From: an uncultured Oscillospiraceae bacterium
Lineage (GTDB): Bacteria > Bacillota > Clostridia > Oscillospirales > Oscillospiraceae
Length of the DNA: 8,287 nt
Assembly (NCBI GenBank): GCA_934636865.1
Contig: CAKUBI010000046.1
Coordinates: forward strand, 1 to 8,287
Direction of reading: 5' to 3'
Shown here: positions 1 to 6,151 of the stretch, in pieces
How the letters are laid out: each line of letters begins with the position of its first letter
Numbering within the stretch: position 1 is the first letter of the stretch
Translations under genes and position numbers: made by a program
The notes under the pieces: generated by a model
Database searches by the model: none
What the model was told of the DNA's origin: nothing
The model's input: only the letters and a program-made list of their open reading frames with translations

Positions 1-182
1 TCGACCATGTTGGCCTCGGCAATGCCGCAGTTGTAGAATTTTTCGGGGTGCGCCTTGGCGACCTTGCAGGTCTGCGTGGCGTTGGCAAGGTCGGCGTCGA
101 GCACGACGACCTTATCGTTCTTTTCGACCAGCTCGATCAGCGCTTCGCCGTAAGCCTGACGGGTTGCAATTTTATCAGCCAT
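1..182 (-). CDS. tkt: Transketolase, C-terminal subunit (partial, N-terminal 60 residues visible)
   Basis: The gene starts at ATG 182-180 and runs off the left edge, so only about 60 residues are visible. They resemble the beginning of the pyrimidine-binding half of transketolase: MADKIATRQAYGEAL, then VVVLDADLANATQT, then the conserved NCGIAEANMV segment near the window edge. In split transketolases this subunit supplies the pyrimidine-binding and C-terminal domains. It pairs with the N-terminal subunit to move two-carbon ketol units between sugar phosphates in the non-oxidative pentose phosphate pathway, in the cytoplasm. A GGAGGA ribosome binding site lies inside the last codons of the upstream gene, and only four bases separate that gene's stop from this ATG. 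The two subunits are therefore almost certainly co-transcribed and translationally coupled. The related 1-deoxyxylulose-5-phosphate synthase is single-chain, so it is an unlikely alternative. Confidence 0.93.
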   Translation of the reverse strand, partial: MADKIATRQAYGEALIELVEKNDKVVVLDADLANATQTCKVAKAHPEKFYNCGIAEANMV

Positions 183-186
183 GTTC

Positions 187-999
187 TCAGTCCTCCAATT
201 CCTTCAGTGCCTGCTCGCGCTGCTCGGCATTCGGGGCCTTGCCGTGCCAGCCGACCTGATTTTCCATGAACGAAACGCCCTTGCCCTTGACCGTGTGCGC
301 AAGGATGGCCTTAGGCTTGCCGGGCATGGTGGGCTTGGAGAGCGCGGCCTCGACGGCGGCAAGATCGTTGCCGTCGGGCACTTCGACAAGGTCGAAGCCG
401 AAGGCGCGCAGCTTTGCCGGAAGATCGCCCAGGCTCATGACTTGGTCGTTCGTGCCGTCGATCTGCAGGCCGTTGTTGTCGATCAGAACGGTCAGATTGT
501 CAAGCTTATAGTGCGCGGCGGCCATGTAGGCCTCCCAGATCTGGCCCTCCTGGCTCTCGCCGTCGCCGACGAGGACAAAGACCTTCGTATCCTTGCCGAG
601 GTGCTTGGCACCCAGCGCCATGCCGACGGCGATGGACACGCCCTGACCGAGCGAGCCGGTGGAAGCATCCACGCCGGGGACCTTCTTCGCGTCGGGATGA
701 CCCTGCAGGATGGAGTGCAGCTGGCGGAAGTTCGCGTACTCGCCGCGGGAGATGAAGCCCTTGGCAGCGAGGACCGCATAGTAGCAGGGCGCCGCGTGGC
801 CCTTGGAGAGGACGAAGCGGTCACGGTCGGGGTCGTGCGGGTTCTGGGGATCGACGCGCATGTGGTTGAAGAAAACGCTGGTCATCAGCTCCACCGCAGA
901 CAGCGAACCGCCCGGGTGGCCGCTGCCGGCGTTGGCGGTCATCGTGATGATGTCGCGCCGCACCTGCCGGCAGGTGGGAGAAAGCTCTTGAGTCGTCAT
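187..999 (-). CDS. tkt: Transketolase, N-terminal (diphosphate-binding) subunit
   Basis: This is a complete 270-residue protein, the usual size for the N-terminal half of a split transketolase. Visible thiamine-diphosphate features in order: GSGHPGG with His28, SKGHA with His68, the STGSLGQG loop near 113-120, and the GDG...NN cofactor/metal motif (Gly145-Asp146-Gly147 to Asn175-Asn176). HTVKGKGVSFME near 235-246 is also typical. I chose ATG 999-997 because AAGGAGGG (1012-1005) sits five bases upstream. An in-frame ATG at 1017 exists, but using it would put the ribosome binding site inside the gene. With its partner it forms the cytoplasmic transketolase of the non-oxidative pentose phosphate pathway. 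It is first in the operon, is read from the promoter at 1052-1080, and is followed after four bases by the C-terminal subunit gene. Confidence 0.95.
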   Translation of the reverse strand: MTTQELSPTCRQVRRDIITMTANAGSGHPGGSLSAVELMTSVFFNHMRVDPQNPHDPDRDRFVLSKGHAAPCYYAVLAAKGFISRGEYANFRQLHSILQGHPDAKKVPGVDASTGSLGQGVSIAVGMALGAKHLGKDTKVFVLVGDGESQEGQIWEAYMAAAHYKLDNLTVLIDNNGLQIDGTNDQVMSLGDLPAKLRAFGFDLVEVPDGNDLAAVEAALSKPTMPGKPKAILAHTVKGKGVSFMENQVGWHGKAPNAEQREQALKELED

Positions 1000-1051
1000 G
1001 GAAACCCTCCTTATCATATTAGAGCGATCAAATGCATTTTACTAATGATTC

Positions 1052-1080
1052 AGTATATCGGATACGCCATGGAAAGTCAA
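1052..1080 (-). promoter_or_regulatory. Sigma-A-type promoter of the transketolase operon
   Basis: On the minus strand a -35 TTGACT (1080-1075) and a -10 TATACT (1057-1052) are separated by exactly 17 bases. This places the start of transcription near 1045, about 45 bases ahead of the transketolase ATG at 999. It lies just downstream of the serine hydrolase terminator, so the transketolase genes should be transcribed independently. I saw no clear operator overlapping it. Confidence 0.8.
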
Positions 1081-1100
1081 TTATAACCGGAGCAACGCGT

Positions 1101-1143
1101 ATAAGAAAGCAGCCTGTCCCGCTTGATCTGCGGGACAGGCTGC
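1101..1143 (-). terminator. Intrinsic terminator of the serine hydrolase gene
   Basis: A perfect 14-bp inverted repeat (arms 1109-1122 and 1130-1143, core CCTGTCCCGC) encloses a 7-base loop. It begins 22 bases after the serine hydrolase stop codon. On the minus strand it is followed by a short U-rich run (TTTCTTAT, 1108-1101). On the plus strand no T run follows the stem, so it is read as a minus-strand terminator. Confidence 0.85.
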
Positions 1144-1164
1144 AAAGGGAGGGGAAAAACCTTC

Positions 1165-2964
1165 TTACAGCTCGGGGAAGAGGTCGTTGAGCAGTGCGGT
1201 GCAGAACTTTTCTTCCCACTTGTACATGCCGGAATACTCGCCGTAGTTTTCATCCTCGGGAGAACCCATACCGGTCATGGCATAGTAGATCACGGTGCCG
1301 GTGCTGCGATCCATGAACATACCGGCCAGCAAGCCGTAGGCCTCGCCGAAGTGACCGGCGAGAACGACGTCGCGATCCTTCAGCAGACGGTCATAGTGCG
1401 TGCTGGACATGGTCTGGATGCCCAGGCCGTAGGAGTAGAACAGGCCGCTGGTGTGGCCGTTCTTGGTCTCGTCGTTGTAGGTCCAGACGGGAGTGAACAT
1501 CTCGTCGACGGACTCCTTGGTCAGGATCTGCTTGCCGTTGACCTTGCCGTCGTTGAGGAACATTTCAATCAGAACCTTCATCTCGTTCGGGGAAACGCGC
1601 AGGCCGCCCTGGGGAGAGAAGAGAGAGCCGTTGGTGCCGACCTTATAATCCTTGACGGAAGCGACAAGGTCGCCGTTTTCGGCCTGGAGCACGGGGTTGG
1701 TGACAACGACCTTATCGCGGTCAGCCGTCTCGCCGTTGCGGTAATCGTCGATCTGGGCGATGTAGGGGCCGTTGACGTTCCAGACGTTCTTGTTCATCTT
1801 CTGGTAGAGCGTGGCAATGTTGTCCAGCTCCTCGGCGTCAAAGTCGCCGGGGTTGTAGCTGGCCTTGATGCCCATGGGCTCAAGGACGTTCTGCTTCATG
1901 TAGATGTCGAAGCGCTGGCCGCTGAGCTGCTCGATGATCGTACCGACCAGAGCAAAGTTCAGGTTGCAGTAGCAGAAGTACTCGCCGGGCTTGCAGGCGA
2001 CGCCGTCCTCGGTGTCGGCGAAATGCTCGCCGTCAAGCCAGAACTTGCCGTCGGGGAAGAAGAACTCGCGCAGGCTGTACTCGGGCGGGATGGAGTAGAG
2101 GCTGCCGTCGCGCAGGGAGGAGGTGTGGGAGAGCAGCATTCTCGTCGTGATGGCGATGTCGGGATAGTTGGGATTGCGCAGCTTGTAGCCGAGATAGGTG
2201 CTGACGTCCTCATCGAGGTCCAGCTTGCCCTGCTCGACAAGGCGCATCGCACCGACCGTGGCGAACACCTTGGAGATGGAAGCGGTACGGTAGCGGCTGT
2301 CCAGCTCGAGAGGGAGATTCTTGGAGGAATCGTTGGCGTCGATGTAGCGGTCGCCGCCGGTGCGCTGATAGATGAGCTTGCCGTCTCTGTAGGCCATCAC
2401 GGCAAAGCCGGCGATGGGCGCGACAGAGTCGTTCAGGATGGCGTTGAGGTCAGCGGCAACGGGATCCTTGGGAAGCGAAGAGAGCGCGGAGACCGCGGTC
2501 TTGAGCTCAGCCTTGGAAACGTTGGCGTTCAGGTTCGCGCCCTTGGGGAGAATGCCGTAGGCGGAGGCCCAGGAAGCTGCATCGTCGGCCCACTTGGAGG
2601 CGTTCTTACCGGCCGCGTCATCACGGTTCGTCAGGGGCAGGTTCGCGATCTTGGCGTAGCGGTAGAGCACGGTGACGAGCTGCTGCCAGGTGAGAGAGGC
2701 ATTCGGCGTCATGCGGTTTTCGCCAACGCCGAGCATCAGGCCGTTCGCACGAGCCCAATAGAGCGCGTCGGATTCGTCAAGACCCGCAACGTCAGTGAGG
2801 GTCGTCTTGCGGTCGGCGTCCGACACCGCCGGCTTGCCGGCGAGGGTGTAGACCGCCTGCGCAGCTTCCGCTCTGGTCGCCGATTCGGCAGCCTTCGCAG
2901 GCGCTGCCAGCAGGCTGAATACCAGCGTCAGGGACAGGAGAAGGGAGAGAGCGCGTTTTTTCAT
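1165..2964 (-). CDS. Secreted serine hydrolase, beta-lactamase/PBP4*-EstB fold, with N-terminal SLH-like repeats
   Basis: The 599-residue product starts with a signal peptide (MKKR, a hydrophobic stretch 5-21, likely signal peptidase I cleavage after Ala-Lys-Ala at 23-25). Residues about 28-165 resemble S-layer-homology repeats: a TRAEAAQAVY half repeat, a fuller repeat at 56-106 (WARANGLMLGVGE, then LVTVLYRYA), and a weaker third at 122-164. The C-terminal about 430 residues carry the class C beta-lactamase-like active site: Ser229-Ile-Ser-Lys232 (SxxK nucleophile and base), Tyr332-Cys-Asn334 (YxN), and His538-Phe-Gly540 (HxG in place of KTG). Known relatives are D-amino-acid peptidases, esterases and penicillin-binding proteins, and the substrate here cannot be told. 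The SLH-like repeats would tether it to secondary cell-wall polymer (inference). The start has AAAGGAG at 2980-2974, nine bases upstream. It is a single gene with its own terminator and a leader-bearing promoter. It could be a cell-wall peptidase or an esterase rather than a true beta-lactamase. Confidence 0.9.
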   Translation of the reverse strand: MKKRALSLLLSLTLVFSLLAAPAKAAESATRAEAAQAVYTLAGKPAVSDADRKTTLTDVAGLDESDALYWARANGLMLGVGENRMTPNASLTWQQLVTVLYRYAKIANLPLTNRDDAAGKNASKWADDAASWASAYGILPKGANLNANVSKAELKTAVSALSSLPKDPVAADLNAILNDSVAPIAGFAVMAYRDGKLIYQRTGGDRYIDANDSSKNLPLELDSRYRTASISKVFATVGAMRLVEQGKLDLDEDVSTYLGYKLRNPNYPDIAITTRMLLSHTSSLRDGSLYSIPPEYSLREFFFPDGKFWLDGEHFADTEDGVACKPGEYFCYCNLNFALVGTIIEQLSGQRFDIYMKQNVLEPMGIKASYNPGDFDAEELDNIATLYQKMNKNVWNVNGPYIAQIDDYRNGETADRDKVVVTNPVLQAENGDLVASVKDYKVGTNGSLFSPQGGLRVSPNEMKVLIEMFLNDGKVNGKQILTKESVDEMFTPVWTYNDETKNGHTSGLFYSYGLGIQTMSSTHYDRLLKDRDVVLAGHFGEAYGLLAGMFMDRSTGTVIYYAMTGMGSPEDENYGEYSGMYKWEEKFCTALLNDLFPEL

Positions 2965-3039
2965 GGTATGGAGCTCCTTTGGTGAGATTTAACCGCCGCC
3001 GCATCATGAAATGATCGCCCAGCCACGCAGAACTGCAAC

Positions 3040-3091
3040 AAAAAAACCAGCGGCAGCAGAAACGGCGAAAGATCCGTCCTGTGACCACTGG
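3040..3091 (-). terminator. Intrinsic terminator or attenuator upstream of the serine hydrolase
   Basis: On the minus strand a GC-rich hairpin is formed by CCAGTGG (3091-3085) and CCGCTGG (3053-3047), with an inner stem of about 8 bp around CAGGACGG and CCGTTTCTG. It is followed directly by seven Ts (3046-3040). It lies between the promoter at 3198-3226 and the serine hydrolase start codon, not between a stop codon and the next promoter. It would therefore end a short transcript or control readthrough into the hydrolase. A weaker TTTT on the other strand (3092-3095) means partial bidirectional action is possible. Confidence 0.7.
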
Positions 3092-3191
3092 TTTTCAACT
3101 GCTGGGAAGGGGCTGAGGGCCCGATCTGGCAAATTGAAGCAGTTCTTCGTATGCTGTTGGACATTCTGCATAATACTGCTTTTGGTTAGCT
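3040..3191 (-). ncRNA. Candidate structured leader RNA or small RNA (about 150 nt)
   Basis: Transcription from the promoter at 3198-3226 should start near 3191 and would meet the intrinsic terminator ending at 3040, giving an RNA of about 150 bases with no convincing reading frame. Visible structure: a stem of AACTGCT (3144-3138) with AGCAGTT (3103-3097) enclosing a small GGGC/GCCC hairpin, then the terminator hairpin. The 5' end (AACCA, 3187-3183, and GCAG, 3179-3176) is complementary to the 3' arm of the terminator (CTGC, 3059-3056, and TGGTT, 3049-3045). That could allow an alternative, terminator-disrupting fold or a 6S-like closing stem. No known riboswitch, T-box, SRP or tmRNA signature was recognised. 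It may be a cis-acting attenuator for the hydrolase or a free RNA. Confidence 0.4.
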
Positions 3192-3197
3192 GCACAA

Positions 3198-3226
3198 ACT
3201 ATAGCAGATGCGACAAATGCTGTCAA
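3198..3226 (-). promoter_or_regulatory. Strong sigma-A promoter ahead of the serine hydrolase leader
   Basis: On the minus strand a perfect -35 TTGACA (3226-3221) and a -10 TATAGT (3203-3198) are 17 bases apart. A TG one base before the -10 gives an extended -10 (TGCTATAGT). Predicted start is near 3191, leaving a leader of about 225 bases before the hydrolase ATG. AT-rich DNA just upstream (3228-3250) could act as an UP element. Confidence 0.85.
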
Positions 3227-3233
3227 GATGTTT

Positions 3234-3250
3234 TTTAACAAATTGTTAAA
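3234..3250. repeat. 8-bp perfect palindrome upstream of the -35 box
   Basis: TTTAACAA (3234-3241) and TTGTTAAA (3243-3250) form a perfect dyad around a single central base. The dyad ends eight bases before the -35 of the leader promoter, a position where an activator or repressor dimer could bind. It is too tight to form an RNA hairpin and lacks a following T run on the minus strand, so an operator is more likely than a terminator for the upstream recombinase gene. The regulator is unknown. Confidence 0.35.
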
Positions 3251-3284
3251 TCTGCGCAAAAGCAGTCTGAAATTCAATGACAAC

Positions 3285-4304
3285 TCACCCACGGTCCGGG
3301 TGCTTTTTATGCAGTTTCACCTGTGACAAGGGATTTGCCTTTGCAGCAACGCGCAGCGCCTCATTGTCGATATGCGTGTAGATCTCCGTCGTGTTGAGGT
3401 GCTCGTGGCCAAGCACCTCTTGCACGGCCTTGACGTCCACGCCGTTTTGCAGCATCAGCGTCGCCGCCGTGTGGCGCAGCTTGTGCGAGGAGTACTCTGA
3501 CGCGTCCAGCCCCGCAGCGCTCAAGTGCTTTTTTACGAGCGCGTGCACGCTTGAGCGGCTGATGCGCTCGTTGCGGGAGGAGAGGAACAGCGCGTTCTGG
3601 TCGCGCCCGATGATGGGGCGGCGCACGGCGAGATAGTCCCTGAGCGCGTCTTTGCAGGCGTCGTTCAGGTAAACGATGCGCACCTTGTCACCCTTGCCGA
3701 GCACGCGCAGCGCGTCGTCCTGGATGTCCTGCAGGTCAAGGCCGCAGAGCTCGGAAATGCGCAGCCCGCAGTTCAAAAAGATCGTCAGGATGCAGTAGTC
3801 GCGCTCGCGGTTCTGCCCGTCGACCGATCGCAGCAGCTGCATGCTCTCGTCGAGCGTCAGGTACTTCGGCAGCGTTTTTTTGATCTTGGGGGAGTCGAGG
3901 TCCTTGCAGGGATTTACCTCCAAAAGGTGCGCTTTATTGACCAAATAGTTGTAAAAGGAGCGGATTGTCGCAATTTTTCGCGCTCTGGATGCGGCGTTCA
4001 GGCCGTAGTCGGAGATGTCGCTGTTCTGGTGCTGCACGCGGTCGCGGCTCAGGTAGGTCATGTAGGCGTAGATGTCCGTTAGTGTTACTTTTTTCACAAA
4101 GTTGAGATCCACGTCCATGATGGAAATGTCGCTCAGCGGCAGATCACGCAGCGAGGGATCGCGCGACTGCTTTAAAAATCGGAAGAAGTTGCGCAGGTCG
4201 AGGAAGTACTCATCGACCGTTTTCTGTGAGTGCGCCTTGATGGTTTCGTGATAGGAGAGAAAATCCCGCAGGATCGGCGGAGATTCCAGCTGATAGTCGT
4301 TCAT
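3285..4304 (-). CDS. XerC/XerD-like tyrosine recombinase
   Basis: The 339-residue protein has an N-terminal SAM-like DNA-binding domain (about 8-130, with FLSYHETIKAHSQKTVDEY and ATIRSFYNYLVNKAHL) and a C-terminal catalytic domain. All catalytic residues are seen: Arg182 (LNCGLRISELCGL), Lys204 (LGKGDKVR), His274 and Arg277 (HKLRHTAATLM), His300 (VLGHEHLNTT) and nucleophile Tyr309 (EIYTHID). Such enzymes cut and rejoin DNA at short paired sites, either to resolve chromosome dimers (XerC/D at dif) or to move small elements. It is about 40 residues longer than a typical XerC, with extra sequence around 90-105. The start has AAAGGA (4318-4313) eight bases upstream. It stands alone, flanked by repeat-rich intergenic DNA and by housekeeping genes, so a chromosomal Xer role is as likely as a mobile-element integrase. 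Confidence 0.88.
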   Translation of the reverse strand: MNDYQLESPPILRDFLSYHETIKAHSQKTVDEYFLDLRNFFRFLKQSRDPSLRDLPLSDISIMDVDLNFVKKVTLTDIYAYMTYLSRDRVQHQNSDISDYGLNAASRARKIATIRSFYNYLVNKAHLLEVNPCKDLDSPKIKKTLPKYLTLDESMQLLRSVDGQNRERDYCILTIFLNCGLRISELCGLDLQDIQDDALRVLGKGDKVRIVYLNDACKDALRDYLAVRRPIIGRDQNALFLSSRNERISRSSVHALVKKHLSAAGLDASEYSSHKLRHTAATLMLQNGVDVKAVQEVLGHEHLNTTEIYTHIDNEALRVAAKANPLSQVKLHKKHPDRG

Positions 4305-4476
4305 GGTAAAAATCCTTTGTCAGTAAATCAGTAAAAATGTCAGGTGCGGAATTCGCTGCGCGGCAGAAACCAAAGCTCGTGGCCGCGTGATCGAGCAACG
4401 CGTGTTTGTGCAGCTGATAACGCAAATGCACCAATGGAAGTTGAAGCCAAATTGTTCAGTTCGTCCTTAACAATAG

Positions 4477-4664
4477 GGAAGCGAACGCTTCCTAATTATT
4501 TTGGATATGGAATTGAACAAAATAAAAATTTTGTTCAATTCGGGGCAGGGACAAAATGGTATTCCCCGGGAAATCGCGTTTTGAAGCCCATTTTGCCGCG
4601 ATCCCGGCCTGTGGGCCGAGATCGTTCTATTTGCGCAGCAATGTTCGATTTTGCAATGTGCTGC
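4477..4664. repeat. Chain of five consecutive inverted repeats
   Basis: Five dyads follow each other with short spacers. They are GGAAGCG/CGCTTCC (4477-4483, 4486-4492); a 14-bp perfect pair (4510-4523, 4528-4541); CAAAATGG/CCATTTTG (4552-4559, 4588-4595) enclosing TTCCC/GGGAA; CGATC-C-CGGCC/GGCCG-A-GATCG (4599-4609, 4614-4624) with one mismatch; and GCAGCA/TGCTGC (4635-4640, 4659-4664). The series could be a structured RNA, a multi-site protein-binding region, or a recombination target for the neighbouring Xer-like enzyme. None of these is proven. Confidence 0.5.
4510..4541. repeat. Perfect 14-bp inverted repeat with 4-base AAAA loop
   Basis: The left arm GAATTGAACAAAAT (4510-4523) and the right arm ATTTTGTTCAATTC (4528-4541) match without error around AAAA. 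No T run follows on either strand outside the stem, so it is not a standard intrinsic terminator. It is the strongest dyad of the intergenic region and lies about 205 bases ahead of the tyrosine recombinase start. Confidence 0.8.
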
Positions 4665-4764
4665 AATGCGTTTGTGCGTTTGATTGATTTCCGTCCGCAT
4701 ACGCCGCGTTTCTGTATTACTACAGACAGTATGTGCCAGTCATTGCGGCATTGCGCGTTCGGGC

Positions 4765-6132
4765 TTACACCTGCACGATGGCGCGCAGCGCTTCGGCGAT
4801 ATTGCGCGCTTCGATCAGCGCAAGACCCTGCGGCGCGCTGGGACGATCCTTGTGCTGCTTTGGGATGATGCAGACCTCAAAGCCCAGCCGGTGCACCTCG
4901 CTCAGCCGCTCAGAAAGATGGTTCACGCTGCGCAGCTCGCCGGTCAGGCCGACCTCGCCGATGGCGGCGACGTGGTTGCCGATGGGCTTGTCAAGGTAGC
5001 TCGACGCAAGCGCCAGCACGGCGGCAAGGTCCGCCGCAGGCTCGTCCACGCTCAGTCCGCCGATGACGTTCAGGAATGCGTCGCAGCCGGACACTTTGAG
5101 CGCGCCGCGCTTTTCGAGCACCGCCATCAGCATGGCGGCGCGGTTATAGTCAAAGCCGTTGCTCGTGCGCCGCGCGACCGACTGCGCCGCCGGCGCGAGC
5201 AGCGCCTGCACCTCGGCCAGCACCGGGCGCTGGCCCTCCATCACGCAGGTCACGCAGGTGCCCGGCGCGTTTTCGGGCCGCCCGGACAGCAGCATTTCTG
5301 AGGGGTTCGGCACCTCGACGAGACCCTCGCTGCGCATTTCGAACACGCCGATCTCGTTCGTTGCGCCGAAGCGGTTTTTCGCCGCGCGCAGGATGCGGTA
5401 GCTCATGTGCGCTTCGCCCTCGAAGTACAGCACGCAGTCCACCATATGCTCCAGGACCTTCGGGCCCGCGATTGAGCCCTCCTTATTGACGTGGCCGATG
5501 ACGAAAACGGTGATGCCCTCCCCTTTGGCCAGCTGCATCAGCTCCAGCGTGCAGGCGCGTACCTGTGCGACGCTGCCCGCAGGCGATTCAAGCGACTCCT
5601 GATAGAGCGTCTGGATCGAGTCAACGATCAGAACATCGGGCTTTTCATCCTCCACGGACTGCATCACGTCGCCAAGGCAGGTCTCGGACAGGACGTACAG
5701 CCTGTCCGACCGGACGCCCAGACGGTCCGCGCGCAGCTTGAGCTGGCGCGGCGATTCTTCACCGGAAACGTACAGGATTTTCTGGTTTTCACTCAGTTTT
5801 CCGCAGATTTGCAGCATCAATGTCGATTTGCCGATGCCCGGCGCGCCGCCGACGAGCACGAGCGAGCCCTGCACGGCTCCCCCGCCCAGCACGCGGTCCA
5901 GCTCCCCCATCCCGGTGGGAAACCGGATCTCCTGCGTTGTATCCAGCTCGCCGATGGGCCGTGCCTTGCTGCGAAAGCCGCGTCCGCGTCCGCCGGGCTT
6001 TGCCTTCACCGCGTCGCTCACGGCCTGCTCCACAAGCGTGTTCCATGCGCCGCAGCTTGGGCAGCGTCCCGCCCATTTGGGCGTTTCGTTGCCGCATTCC
6101 GTGCAGAAAAATATGCTTTTTGCCTTTGCCAT
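4765..6132 (-). CDS. radA: DNA repair and recombination protein RadA
   Basis: The 455-residue protein has the standard length and architecture of bacterial RadA (Sms), a RecA-like hexameric ATPase and helicase that drives branch migration of recombination intermediates with RecA. In order: an N-terminal four-cysteine zinc finger (CTEC at 10-13, CPSC at 24-27); Walker A GGAPGIGKST at 95-104; Walker B ending at Asp171 (VLIVDSIQT); the RadA-specific KNRFG at 252-256, preceded by RILRA; and a C-terminal Lon-protease-like domain (about 280-455, with EVGLTGELRSV at 393-403). ATG 6132-6130 is chosen because AAAAGAGG (6148-6141) lies eight bases upstream and the protein then begins MAKAKSIFFCTECG. 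An upstream in-frame ATG at 6165 would overlap the preceding gene. It follows the amidase gene after 19 bases and is most likely co-transcribed with it. Confidence 0.97.
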   Translation of the reverse strand: MAKAKSIFFCTECGNETPKWAGRCPSCGAWNTLVEQAVSDAVKAKPGGRGRGFRSKARPIGELDTTQEIRFPTGMGELDRVLGGGAVQGSLVLVGGAPGIGKSTLMLQICGKLSENQKILYVSGEESPRQLKLRADRLGVRSDRLYVLSETCLGDVMQSVEDEKPDVLIVDSIQTLYQESLESPAGSVAQVRACTLELMQLAKGEGITVFVIGHVNKEGSIAGPKVLEHMVDCVLYFEGEAHMSYRILRAAKNRFGATNEIGVFEMRSEGLVEVPNPSEMLLSGRPENAPGTCVTCVMEGQRPVLAEVQALLAPAAQSVARRTSNGFDYNRAAMLMAVLEKRGALKVSGCDAFLNVIGGLSVDEPAADLAAVLALASSYLDKPIGNHVAAIGEVGLTGELRSVNHLSERLSEVHRLGFEVCIIPKQHKDRPSAPQGLALIEARNIAEALRAIVQV

Positions 6133-6151
6133 ATTGTAAACCTCTTTTGCT

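Larger units (their letters stand above)
4305..4764. other. 460-bp gene-free stretch between the tyrosine recombinase and radA
   Basis: No credible gene was found here. The stretch should hold the 3' end of the cwlD-radA transcript and the promoter of the recombinase gene. I saw no hairpin with a good T run for radA and no promoter better than weak matches on the minus strand. Base composition shifts to AT-rich at about 4450-4560, unlike the GC-rich genes on both sides. Its most conspicuous content is a chain of inverted repeats (4477-4664), described separately. Confidence 0.6.

Noticed and set aside
181..1086. 301-codon plus-strand frame opposite the transketolase gene
   Set aside because: It is a shadow of a strongly conserved minus-strand gene that has its own ribosome binding site and promoter. 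No domain is recognisable in the plus frame.
1123..2985. Long open frame (620 codons) on the plus strand opposite the serine hydrolase
   Set aside because: It is rich in Val, Gly, Ala and Asp repeats typical of an antisense shadow of a GC-rich gene, has no recognisable motif or ribosome binding site, and the minus strand frame has a signal peptide and full active-site motifs.
3040..3191. T-box, SRP RNA, tmRNA or RNase P RNA
   Set aside because: None of their conserved core sequences is seen in the leader. A 6S-like fold is conceivable from the pairing of the two ends but is not specific.
3286..3307. Hairpin CACCC/GGGTG followed by CTTTTT on the plus strand
   Set aside because: The stem is only 5 bp, it overlaps the last codons of the tyrosine recombinase, and no plus-strand gene reads into it.
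4477..4545. Possible dif site next to the Xer-like gene
   Set aside because: TTCCTAATT and a following GGAA give a loose dif-like look, but the arms do not match the known Firmicutes dif pattern well enough, and the stronger dyads nearby explain the symmetry.
4344..4868. 174-codon plus-strand frame across the intergenic region and the 3' end of radA
   Set aside because: It has no ribosome binding site, its composition is irregular (clusters of Arg and Cys), it runs through five inverted repeats, and it overlaps the conserved end of RadA in antisense.
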